A DNA stretch of 64,000 nt from Biomaibacter acetigenes. GTDB taxonomy: Bacteria; Bacillota; Thermosediminibacteria; Thermosediminibacterales; Tepidanaerobacteraceae. Each line of letters starts with the position of its first letter. Position 1 is the stretch's first letter. The stretch covers positions 3,162,001 through 3,226,000 of the forward strand of contig NZ_CP033169.1 in NCBI RefSeq assembly GCF_003691585.1, in the 5' to 3' direction. Positions 34,407 through 41,974 of this stretch are shown here, piece by piece. The notes beneath the pieces were generated by a model. That model was given only the letters and a program-made list of their open reading frames with translations, searched no databases and was not told the origin of the DNA. The position numbers and the translations under genes are program-made.

Positions 34407-35165
34407 TTATCTACCTTTTCCATTAATGCCGTATACCTCTCGCATGGAACGATCTGATCCGTCACCAATCTCTATGGTGTAAGAATCATGTACGATTCTA
34501 TCAAGGATCGCATCTGCCAGAGTTGCTTCTCCAATCTTGCTATGCCAACCGGCAGGCGAAAACTGGGAGCAAAAAATTGTGGATGCTCTTTTGTGGCGTG
34601 CATGGATGAGTTCAAGCAAATCTCTGGCTTCCGTTTCCGTAAGAGAAACAAGCATCCATTCATCCAGTATAAGAAGATCAACTTTGCGGTATTGGCTTAA
34701 CACTTTTTTATAGACGCCTTCACCTCTAGCAATTGCTAAATCGGTCAACAACTCAGGTAAACGGACATATTTTACCGTATAATACTGTTTACAGGCTTCC
34801 ATGCCGAAGGCACATGCCAGATAGAATTTACCGGCTCCCGAAGCACCCATAATAATTATGTTATGCTTATCCGTGATAAAAGTACAGGTTGCTAACCGAT
34901 CAATCAGTGCTTTATCCAGCTTTCTACCAGCGCTGTAGTTGATATCGGCTATACAAGCATAGCTTTGGTCAAAGTTGGCATTTCGAATCAGTCGTTTAAG
35001 ACGGTTGTTTTTACGGCTGGTATATTCGATATCAACGAGCAGACCTAATCGTTCCTCAAAGGAAAGATGGTCTAGTGAATGCTCTTTTAACTGCATACGG
35101 TAAGCATCCGCCATGGCCGTGAGCCGCATTTCAATCAGTTTGTTGATGGTTGTTTGATTTGTCAT
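34407..35165 (-). CDS. istB: IS21 helper ATPase IstB, Walker A altered
   Basis: This 252-residue AAA+ protein assembles on DNA and selects targets for IstA. The Walker A region reads GASGAGKFY (residues 107-115). The residue after the Lys is Phe114, where Ser or Thr normally binds magnesium. TTC could arise from TCC by one base change. Walker B LLILDEW is intact. ATP hydrolysis may be lost. It follows istA after 62 bases. Confidence 0.93.
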   Translation of the reverse strand: MTNQTTINKLIEMRLTAMADAYRMQLKEHSLDHLSFEERLGLLVDIEYTSRKNNRLKRLIRNANFDQSYACIADINYSAGRKLDKALIDRLATCTFITDKHNIIIMGASGAGKFYLACAFGMEACKQYYTVKYVRLPELLTDLAIARGEGVYKKVLSQYRKVDLLILDEWMLVSLTETEARDLLELIHARHKRASTIFCSQFSPAGWHSKIGEATLADAILDRIVHDSYTIEIGDGSDRSMREVYGINGKGR

Positions 35166-35227
35166 AATCTATTTCCTCCCATAATAGTCTGCTCCGCGGG
35201 TAAATCCGTATTGGGCAGAATCGATAC

Positions 35228-36706
35228 TCATTTTGTAGGCTGTTCATCGGTTACTTTGTCTTGACCGGTCGAAAGGATGGTCTTGACGCTTTTTAAGCTG
35301 GGTTTTGGCGTGTAAGATAGCGCCCTTTTACAGGCGGCTTCCAATCGCAAGACAGAATATTTATCTGCCAGTTTTAATAACGCAAGACAGCTTCTGTAAC
35401 CCTGTTGCTCCACTTTTTGGGAGGAAAGGATTGACTTTACTGTTATTGTTGTATTAGGGCCGATTTTCTGAGCCCAGGAAATAAATCGATCGGCATTCCA
35501 CTTTATATAGCTTTGATGGTCTTCCGGCATATGTGCCTCATTGGTACTGTATTGCCCGGGACGACCATAAAGCCTTGGATGAGAACAGATACGATGATTA
35601 TTGTAAAAAACTTCAATGACGTTACATGTTACCCTTACATCGACCTTGTGTTTTATATACTCATACGGAACTGAATAGTGCATTTTATCTACAGATATGT
35701 GATAATTAAACTGAACGGTGGCTATTTTCCAGACAGCCAGTTCATAAGGGGTAGCAGGTAACGGCATGAGAAAAGGTTTTTCTTCCTCAAGAAAGACGCT
35801 GTATCTGCTGCCTCCTTTCTTTTGGAAGGGTTTGGAGTTAAATGACTCAAGCTTTTCTTTAATGGCTTTATTCAGTTCTTGCAGACTGAAGAATTTTTGA
35901 TGACGCAGGGCAGCGATAATCCATGTAGATATATTTCCAACCGTACCTTCAGCGTTGGGTTTGTCTTTAGGCTTGCGGACACGTGCAGGGATCACCGCTG
36001 TATCATAATGCTCTGCCAATTCATGATAAGTTTTATTGATGACCGGAGTGTACCATGAAGGCTTTTCTACACCAGTTTTAAGATTATCGGGCACGAGGAT
36101 TCTGGTTACACCGCCAAAGAAACAGTACATGTTTACGTGAGCACTAATCCAGCTTTCCTGATCCTGCGATAAAAAAGCTTCTACATAAGCATACTGGCTG
36201 TAGGAAAGTACGGCTACAAATACATAGGCAGGAATGATTTCACCAGTATCCTGGTCAACAATCGAAGCAGTTTGACCAGCCCAGTCCACTTCAATCTGCT
36301 CACCCGGTTTTCTTGGAATATGCATGCTAGCTCTTTTGGTTTCCGCGAACTTTTGATAGTGATAGCAGAACTGAGAATACATGAGAGGAAGCTCATTGCT
36401 GCGTCTGCATTCCTCACAGTATTCGGTCCATAAAAGCTTAAGAGTAACGCCGTCTTTCATAAGTTCCTTATGGATATACTCCAGATCCGGATAGTGGCGT
36501 TCAGGGGATACTGCCGGCTTGGGAAAAAACATTTTTTCCAGCTCACCGTCGGTCATTTCTTGTTTTAGCGGCCACGTGATATTAAGCTCTTTTGCCCTGT
36601 CAAGAACTTTTGTAACTGTCTTGCGAGCACATCCACAACTGGCAGCTATACCGCTTTTACTGATCCCGTGACTGTAAAGTCGCAGGATTTCTCGATATTT
36701 GGTCAT
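35228..36706 (-). CDS. istA: IS21 transposase IstA
   Basis: This 492-residue DDE transposase has an N-terminal helix-turn-helix (LYSHGISKSGIAASCGCARK) and the catalytic residues in VDWAGQ, VPDNLKTG and KPNAEGTV, then a beta-barrel and C-terminal tail. The reading frame is intact. It starts 139 bases inside the right end. Confidence 0.95.
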   Translation of the reverse strand: MTKYREILRLYSHGISKSGIAASCGCARKTVTKVLDRAKELNITWPLKQEMTDGELEKMFFPKPAVSPERHYPDLEYIHKELMKDGVTLKLLWTEYCEECRRSNELPLMYSQFCYHYQKFAETKRASMHIPRKPGEQIEVDWAGQTASIVDQDTGEIIPAYVFVAVLSYSQYAYVEAFLSQDQESWISAHVNMYCFFGGVTRILVPDNLKTGVEKPSWYTPVINKTYHELAEHYDTAVIPARVRKPKDKPNAEGTVGNISTWIIAALRHQKFFSLQELNKAIKEKLESFNSKPFQKKGGSRYSVFLEEEKPFLMPLPATPYELAVWKIATVQFNYHISVDKMHYSVPYEYIKHKVDVRVTCNVIEVFYNNHRICSHPRLYGRPGQYSTNEAHMPEDHQSYIKWNADRFISWAQKIGPNTTITVKSILSSQKVEQQGYRSCLALLKLADKYSVLRLEAACKRALSYTPKPSLKSVKTILSTGQDKVTDEQPTK

Positions 36707-36845
36707 ATGATGACCCCCTTGTATAATGTATTTACACCATTAAAGTTGTATAAATACATTATACAGGATGGATTTTTGGGGGGTAACCAATGACCGGAGC
36801 ATGTGTAACCATTTGTCGGAACGACTGTAACCTCTCACCGGAACA

Positions 36846-37065
36846 GGTGGGAATTTTGCTCCGGATTATTCATAAAAGGGAGAGGAGATATTTATCATCT
36901 TCGAAAATGTATTTTTTGTTATTCCCCCGCTGTATGACGTGGTAAACCGCACCTTCATACTCTATCCTCGGTTTTCTTCCCACAAAAAAACACCTCCTGT
37001 TATTTCCATAATAGCAGGAGGTGTCTTAATTTTCAATAAATGAATAAGTGAATGCCTAGCACCAT
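36846..37065 (-). pseudogene. N-terminal RAYT relic with its REP and hairpin leader (copy e)
   Basis: Minus strand: REP-like GGTGCTAGGCATTC, leader, hairpin 36991-37023, then GTG start at 36983 and GRKPRIEYEGAVYHVIQRGN, NKKYIFEDDKYLLSLL, an in-frame TGA, and IIRSKIPT up to the IS21 end. This is the standard RAYT N-terminus, damaged by a nonsense change and cut by the insertion. Confidence 0.85.
36991..37023 (-). promoter_or_regulatory. Hairpin sequestering the RAYT ribosome-binding site
   Basis: Fourteen-base arms CACCTCCTGTTATT and AATAGCAGGAGGTG (one G-U pair). The minus-strand right arm holds AGGAGGTG, exactly seven bases before the start codon. The same hairpin recurs in copies c, f, h and j. 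Confidence 0.8.
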
Positions 37066-37073
37066 TTCTGGTG

Positions 37074-37361
37074 TTACTTTTTTACGATTTTAAGTTCCAG
37101 TCCTAGACTGTCAACATATTTTAAAAAGTTTCTTAATGCAGGCGAATGACCTACAGTCTCAATCCTTGATATCATCTGTTGTGTTAGACCGGAGCGTTTA
37201 GCTAATTGTTGTTGAGATATATTCATTCTTTTTCTGTAACTAACTAGATTCTTTATAACTTCATATTCCAATTGGGATTTAATATAGTCTGCTTTAAGTT
37301 CTTCATCATTTGCTATTCTTTTATTTATTTCTTTGTTAACATTTATTTTTTTAAAGGGCAT
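37074..37361 (-). CDS. HTH antitoxin of a HigBA-like pair
   Basis: This 95-residue XRE-type protein has the helix-turn-helix NISQQQLAKRSGLTQQMISRIE. It is the second gene, 22 bases after the toxin gene, the toxin-first order usual for HigBA. It probably binds the palindrome in the shared promoter. Confidence 0.9.
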   Translation of the reverse strand: MPFKKINVNKEINKRIANDEELKADYIKSQLEYEVIKNLVSYRKRMNISQQQLAKRSGLTQQMISRIETVGHSPALRNFLKYVDSLGLELKIVKK

Positions 37362-37383
37362 TTAGATTACTCTCCTTTCCTTT

Positions 37384-37728
37384 TTATAATAATTTTCTGC
37401 CTGTGACCTTTTCAAGTTCTTTCAATCTTCTTATAGCTTTACCAATCTCAAACTTTTCGGCTTTCCCTTTTTGTTTTTTACAAGCATGAAGCAGATATAT
37501 ATTATTCCCATCAGTTACTACAAACATAATACGATTATTTTTGTGTTTAATTTCCCATAATTTACCGATTAGTTGCCTAATATCAAGGATATATAATGCC
37601 TTTAAACCTTCTTTTTCAAGCCTTTGTAAGATTGTTAACCATTCTGCCCTTTCCTTTTTTGGCAATTCATCTATATAACTTAATATTAAGTCTTTTCCTC
37701 CCGCAGTTTCATAAGTATGTACATTCAT
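37384..37728 (-). CDS. RelE/HigB-type toxin
   Basis: This 114-residue protein has the phage-derived Gp49-like/HigB fold: LILSYIDELPKKERAEW, IGKLWEIKHKNNRIMF, NIYLLHACKKQKGKA. Such toxins cut mRNA on the ribosome. Ribosome site GGAGAA lies before the ATG. Confidence 0.9.
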   Translation of the reverse strand: MNVHTYETAGGKDLILSYIDELPKKERAEWLTILQRLEKEGLKALYILDIRQLIGKLWEIKHKNNRIMFVVTDGNNIYLLHACKKQKGKAEKFEIGKAIRRLKELEKVTGRKLL

Positions 37729-37780
37729 AACATTTCTCCTTTTGGCAGATTATACATCCTATTTGATGTGACTATTATTT

Positions 37781-37809
37781 ATTATACATCAAAATTGATG
37801 TAATCTCAA
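37781..37809 (-). promoter_or_regulatory. HigBA promoter with operator in the spacer
   Basis: TTGAGA (37804-37809) and TATAAT (37781-37786) are 17 bases apart. The spacer is filled by the perfect palindrome ACATCAA-AA-TTGATGT (37786-37801). A further half-site CACATCAAAT lies downstream. This fits autorepression by the antitoxin. Confidence 0.82.
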
Positions 37810-37844
37810 TTAAAAAAAGGTGAAAAATTTATATGAATCAATAT

Positions 37845-38041
37845 TGAATGTTCAACGGTTTCTTGTCTTCTGCTTTCTCAAAAATTTATTTTTTATTGTT
37901 CCCCCGCTGTATGACATGGTAAACCGCACCTTCATACTCTATCCTCGGTTTTCTTCCCACAAAAAAACACCCCCTGTTATTTCCATAATAGCAGAAGGTG
38001 TCTCAATTTTCAATAAGTGAATATGTGAGTGCCTGGCACCA
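37845..38041. repeat. Cassette-array repeat copy f (RAYT 5' relic)
   Basis: REP, hairpin, and about 38 codons of RAYT start (GRKPRIEYEGAVYHVIQRGN, NKK, stop, IFEKAEDKKPLNI) before fading into the promoter of the HigBA-like pair. Confidence 0.85.
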
Positions 38042-38941
38042 TTAGTATTTATTCAAATCTTCAAGTTTTTCTATTGTAAATATATCATCAAGAATTTTGT
38101 CCAGTGTTTCCTTATTTGCTTTAAGTATCTTTTCTTCCGCCTCTTTTGATAATGTCCCAAATTTCTTTTTCAAAAGTCTTATTGCTGTATCCGCCTTGCC
38201 CTCCTTTAGACCTTCTTTAATTCCTTCTTTAATTCCTTCTGTCAAGCCCTTTTTCTTGCCTTCTTCAAGTATTAATCTGTAGAAGGATGATTCTTCCAGG
38301 TTCAGCATCCTTACCACCTCCTCAAAGGCTTTTTTTACTTCTTGTTCGTTAAACATCAAACCCGAGAAAATGCCCGCATAAAATGCTATATCTTTTTTCC
38401 TGTTTATGTTCATCGGCATTTTTAGTATTGCATCAGCGCATTCTTTTATATATTTTTCCCCTTGCTTTTGTCTTCTATTTCTATCTACCAGAGGTAAGAG
38501 TGAATATAAATCATAATATCCTGTGTTGATTATTTCCTCAAATTTTATTTCTCCAAGATCTATTAGTTTATATCTGTAATCCAGCCTGTTTGTATCTTCA
38601 TATTCGTATGTTAGTTTTTGCTGCATCCTGGGTTCTTTTTTACCCATATATATTACTATCTGGTAAGGGGGAAGTTCGTATTTTTCCATGATTTCTATGG
38701 AGTATCTGAGCATCCTGTACGGCAGTTTGCTGTCATTGCCCGATTGAAATTCTATATGTACTGGCATGTCTCCGGTGTCGGTCTGGCATTTGAATATCAT
38801 ATCGCTTTGTCTTTTTTCTACTATAGTGAATTCCAGGTTGAGTTCCTCTATTTTCTTTAGTTTCAGCTTCAGGAAGTATTGTATTATATCATCTGCCAGA
38901 TTGGAGAATATATGTTTTATGGTTATATCATATTGCCCCAA
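38042..38941 (-). CDS. Rpn-family recombination-promoting nuclease (PD-(D/E)XK)
   Basis: This 299-residue protein has the Rpn/transposase-31 nuclease core VEKRQSDMIFKC, VHIEFQSGND and MLRYSIEIM, where Asp, Glu and Gln form the PD-(D/E)XK site. After residue 215 come repeats of EGIKEGIKEGLKEGK and a DUF4351-like end. Such enzymes nick DNA and promote recombination. The start is TTG after AGAGGTG. Its TAA stop is directly followed by a REP-like unit. Confidence 0.88.
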   Translation of the reverse strand: MGQYDITIKHIFSNLADDIIQYFLKLKLKKIEELNLEFTIVEKRQSDMIFKCQTDTGDMPVHIEFQSGNDSKLPYRMLRYSIEIMEKYELPPYQIVIYMGKKEPRMQQKLTYEYEDTNRLDYRYKLIDLGEIKFEEIINTGYYDLYSLLPLVDRNRRQKQGEKYIKECADAILKMPMNINRKKDIAFYAGIFSGLMFNEQEVKKAFEEVVRMLNLEESSFYRLILEEGKKKGLTEGIKEGIKEGLKEGKADTAIRLLKKKFGTLSKEAEEKILKANKETLDKILDDIFTIEKLEDLNKY

Positions 38942-39049
38942 TTTATCACCTCTTTCTGCCTTGATTATACATTATCTTGCTTTTAACTTCAATATTTATG
39001 CGGTGTTGATCAGGAAGATTTGTTTGCGATTTCTCAGTATCCCACTCTG

Positions 39050-39123
39050 ATAAAAAAAATTGTCGCTATCATCGCAGGTAATGTCTTAATATTCAATAAG
39101 TGTTTAAGTGAGTGCCTGGCACC
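39050..39123. repeat. Cassette-array repeat copy g (short)
   Basis: GTGAGTGCCTGGCACC and the conserved TCTTAATATTCAATAAGTG leader, with the hairpin decayed. It directly follows the stop of the RAYT deletion relic. Confidence 0.7.
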
Positions 39124-39716
39124 GTTAAAACTTGTATCGTTCTTTTATGTTGATTATAGCTGGTGTGGTGTAGTTTATATGTTCCGCTATTTCCTTAGGT
39201 AAATATCCGTTTTCAATGGCTTTTTAATATACTCTATTTTATATGGTGTGAGGTTCCTCTTTCTGGACCCGCTTTTAATGAGTTCAATGTCGACCTTGCT
39301 TGCTCCTGTTTCTACCAATATCTCCTCCAGTGTTTTTGTAAATGTCAAGATTTTCTCATCCTTTTTTACCGTCGAGCCTTCTCCAATAACTTCAATATTT
39401 TCATAGTCGGCTGTTTCCTCATCCTTCATGAGTTCTTTGTATTTATTAATGGCAATTTTTCGATCATTTGATATTATATTCAGAATAAAATCTATATCTA
39501 CAAAATCTGCTTTGTTATTTCTGTAGAAACGATCGCTGCTCCACTTATAATCTTCTACTTTCTTTGATATGTTCGTCTTGTATGACATGGTAAACCGCAC
39601 CTTCATACTCTATCCTCGGTTTTCTTCCCATAAAAAAACACCTCCTGTTATTTCCATAATAGCAGAAGGTGTCTTAATTTTCAATAAGTGAATATGTGAG
39701 TGCCTGGCACCATTTT
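39124..39716 (-). pseudogene. Internally deleted RAYT (miniature element) with repeats at both ends
   Basis: The first 17-18 codons of RAYT (start at 39633, GRKPRIEYEGAVYHVI) are joined out of frame to the C-terminal part VEDYKWSSDRFYRNN found also at 33821-34267. REP-like units lie on both sides. The central catalytic part is absent, so it could only move in trans. Towards the end one base is lost from a T-run (near 39224), breaking the last helix. Confidence 0.83.
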
Positions 39717-39721
39717 CCTTT

Positions 39722-40611
39722 TTAAATCTTTTTATATACCTCATCTAATGAATCACTTTTAATTACTGCTACAAGAAGGCTATCCAGCTTCTTTTCATCA
39801 TTTATGCTTGCTATCTTATCTTTCAGGTCATCGGGTATTGTTTCAAACTTGGCCTTTATGGCATCCAATATTGACTCCTGTGCCTTTCTTATTCTGCCTT
39901 CTATTCTACCTTCTATTCTACCTTCCTCAATCAATGCTGCACCTATTCTGGTCATCCTGACCACCTCCTTTAATCGGTCTATATATTCTTTTCTCACATA
40001 CTTATCTGCCAGCCCAAGCACCGATGCAATGACAATAGACTGCATTTCTTCATCTTTTATTTCTTCAGCTAACTCCAGGACTTTTCTTGCTGCCTCATCT
40101 TCACCCCACTTGTTCTTCATTAAGGGTAAAAAGATTAGATCCATTATGTCTTTATTATCAAGCGGTATGTCATTTTCTATTTTATATTTTATGGCTTCAT
40201 ATCTTTTATCTCCATCATATTCTACCATGAATACCTGTTCTACTTTGTAGTATATGGAACCTATATCAATACTTTTATCAGCCTTATGAATGTTACCTGA
40301 ATATATTACTACCGTATGTATTTTCTTTTTTCTTTGAGGTATAATGCTGAATCGTATATGAGAAATCTCGGAAGATCTGCCAGTTTATTTGTTGTTTGAA
40401 ATTCTATATGTAAAAGAGAACCATCTTCGAGTTCAAATACATAGTCCATTTTTCTATCGGATAGATGTATTATGGGCAGTTCTGTGGGCTTTACGTTAGT
40501 TATCCTTGGCAGCTTAAGTCCATAGTATTCTAATGTCTCGTTTCTAAAAAATTCTGCCATGTATTTATATATAATGTCCTGATTTTGGTGTGGGATCTTT
40601 GCATCGCTCAT
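39722..40611 (-). pseudogene. Rpn-family nuclease with a -1 frameshift
   Basis: Two overlapping frames together make a 296-residue Rpn-type nuclease. Part one (40611-40309) carries KMDYVFELEDGSLLHIEFQT and RFLIYDSALY. Part two, shifted by -1, reads VVIYSGNIHKADKS, then continues to EEGRIEGRIEGRIRKAQ and the C-terminal helices. The shift is needed at an A6-G tract (minus strand; 40326-40331), resembling the slippery A-AAA-AAG. It could be mutation, sequencing error or programmed shifting. Confidence 0.85.
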
Positions 40612-40717
40612 TTAGCAACCCCCTTCTGATTTAATTATATCATAATTTATGATGGCATTGTTAATAAAATATTTTCTTTATTTATATTTAATAAAGGTCC
40701 TGATCCTAAAGTTTCTT

Positions 40718-40816
40718 ACAAACTCTATCCTCGGTTTTCTTCCCATAAAAAAAACACCTCCTGTTATTTCGAAGATGTCTTAATTTTCAATAAGTGAATA
40801 AGTGAGTGCCTGGCAC
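40718..40816. repeat. Cassette-array repeat copy i
   Basis: REP unit, hairpin shortened by a deletion of one arm, and the start ATGGGAAGAAAACCGAGGAT of RAYT. Overlaps the 3' end of mazF copy 2. Confidence 0.85.
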
Positions 40817-41149
40817 CATTTCAACAAATCCTATTAAAATATCCACCACTTCCTCTACGATGTCTTTTGGTGCTTTTTCACGAAAAGATACATCTCTGGC
40901 ATATATGTCTAAAGCTTTCACCTGTTCACACATAATAACACCTGTCGTTTTAGTTCTTTCATCAAGTTCTACATGAAGTGGAAAATTTCTGTTTGTGTTA
41001 GTAATCGGACATACCATGGCTAATTTAGTGAATTTATTATAGGTATTATTGCTAACAACTAATGCAGGTCTTTTCCCTTTTTGCTCATGCCCTGTTTGAG
41101 GATCAAATTCTAAAAAAATAATATCGCCTTGTTCCGGTATATATCCCAT
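40787..41149 (-). CDS. mazF: MazF-type mRNA interferase toxin, copy 2
   Basis: Almost identical to copy 1, including a repeat-encoded end (MVPGTHLFTY, one change). The two copies sit about 8.6 kb apart in the same orientation and context. Confidence 0.92.
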   Translation of the reverse strand: MGYIPEQGDIIFLEFDPQTGHEQKGKRPALVVSNNTYNKFTKLAMVCPITNTNRNFPLHVELDERTKTTGVIMCEQVKALDIYARDVSFREKAPKDIVEEVVDILIGFVEMVPGTHLFTY

Positions 41150-41388
41150 TAAAACACCTCTTTACCTTGTGGCTTTCCGGTATCCCATTCGCTGCATTTA
41201 TAATCCCCTTTATATTCTGCAATTCTTTCTTCCAGAGTTTTATGTTTTTTAACAGGAATAATTACCACATTGCCATCTTTAACTTGTATTTCCACTTTGT
41301 CATTTTCATTTAATTTAGCCATTTTGAGAATAGCCTTTGGAAGTCTTACAGCCTGACTATTTCCCCACTTTTGTATTGTGGTATACAT
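41149..41388 (-). CDS. mazE: MazE antitoxin, copy 2
   Basis: Differs from copy 1 at a few residues (LKMAK for LEMAK, IQVKDGNVVI for IKVKDGNLVI). These lie outside the acidic tail, so cross-neutralisation is likely. Same promoter at 41408-41436. Confidence 0.93.
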   Translation of the reverse strand: MYTTIQKWGNSQAVRLPKAILKMAKLNENDKVEIQVKDGNVVIIPVKKHKTLEERIAEYKGDYKCSEWDTGKPQGKEVF

Positions 41389-41499
41389 ATCATCACCCCA
41401 TATTTAAAGTATATACTATGTATCTACATCTGTCAATGTATATTATCTAAGTAAATATGTGAGTACCTAGTATCAATCGGCTGAAATGATTTATTCCTC

Positions 41500-41646
41500 T
41501 ATTTTACCCAGCTGTATGACATGACAAATTGCACTTTCCAACTCTATCCTCGGTTTTCTTCCCATAAAAAAACACCTCCTGTTATTTCCATAATAACAGA
41601 AGATGTCTTAATTTTCAATAAGTGTATAAGTGAGTGCCTGGCACCA
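41500..41646. repeat. Cassette-array repeat copy j, right boundary
   Basis: Same content as copy c, about 8.58 kb away. It joins directly to the intron-like fragment at its far side. Confidence 0.85.
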
Positions 41647-41649
41647 TTT

Positions 41650-41913
41650 TCATATTGCATCCAAGTTCTTCACACATTCCATGGGCTTCGCCCGTGCGTC
41701 AGAGGCTCGTCATCCTCTATTCTCCCATATGGGTTTTCTAACAGCGCTGCAGAGTTCACTTTATGTCACGGTCTGAAGTCTTGCATATTCAGGGCGCTCT
41801 GACCGTATCATTTCTGACACAACCAGCCCTGAAGCTAACCAGCCCCTTGGCGGCTACCGGTACCGGACTTTCACCGGCAAGCAAATTACGGCTTTGCTGG
41901 GCACGCGGCGCAC
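41650..41913 (-). mobile_element. 5' fragment resembling a group IIC intron
   Basis: The minus strand from 41913 begins GTGCGCC, the conserved 5' end of bacterial group II introns, and soon has CCGGTGAAAGTCCGG, a typical domain I element. It begins ten bases after the terminator hairpin of the SLH gene, the insertion habit of class C introns. No reverse transcriptase or domain V/VI remains; the fragment ends at array repeat j. I have not folded it. Confidence 0.55.
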
Positions 41914-41924
41914 CTACAAAAAAA

Positions 41925-41946
41925 CCCGATGGAATCTTCCATCGGG
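41925..41946 (-). terminator. Intrinsic terminator of the second SLH gene
   Basis: Arms CCCGATGGA and TCCATCGGG around four bases, followed on the minus strand by TTTTTTT. Confidence 0.9.
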
Positions 41947-41974
41947 TTTTTTAATTTACTAAAGTTCAATAGTT

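Larger units (their letters stand above)
34332..36845 (-). mobile_element. IS21-family insertion sequence
   Basis: 2514 bp with istA and istB. Ends begin TGTTCCGG and finish CCGGAACA. About 55 bases at each end match as imperfect inverted repeats holding three spaced copies of a GGTTACA-containing site, typical transposase-binding repeats of IS21. No target-site duplication is visible, so one flank was probably lost after insertion. Confidence 0.92.

Noticed and set aside
29127-41646. CRISPR array
   Set aside because: The repeats are 1-3 kb apart, of variable length, flank genes rather than short spacers, and no cas genes are present.
29127-41646. Integron cassette array with attC sites
   Set aside because: The repeat unit does not show attC core sites and carries transposase start codons; no integrase is seen. 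Only the layout is similar.
41650-41913. Riboswitch upstream of an array gene
   Set aside because: The GTGCG end, GGTGAAAGTCC element and position after a terminator fit a group II intron fragment better.
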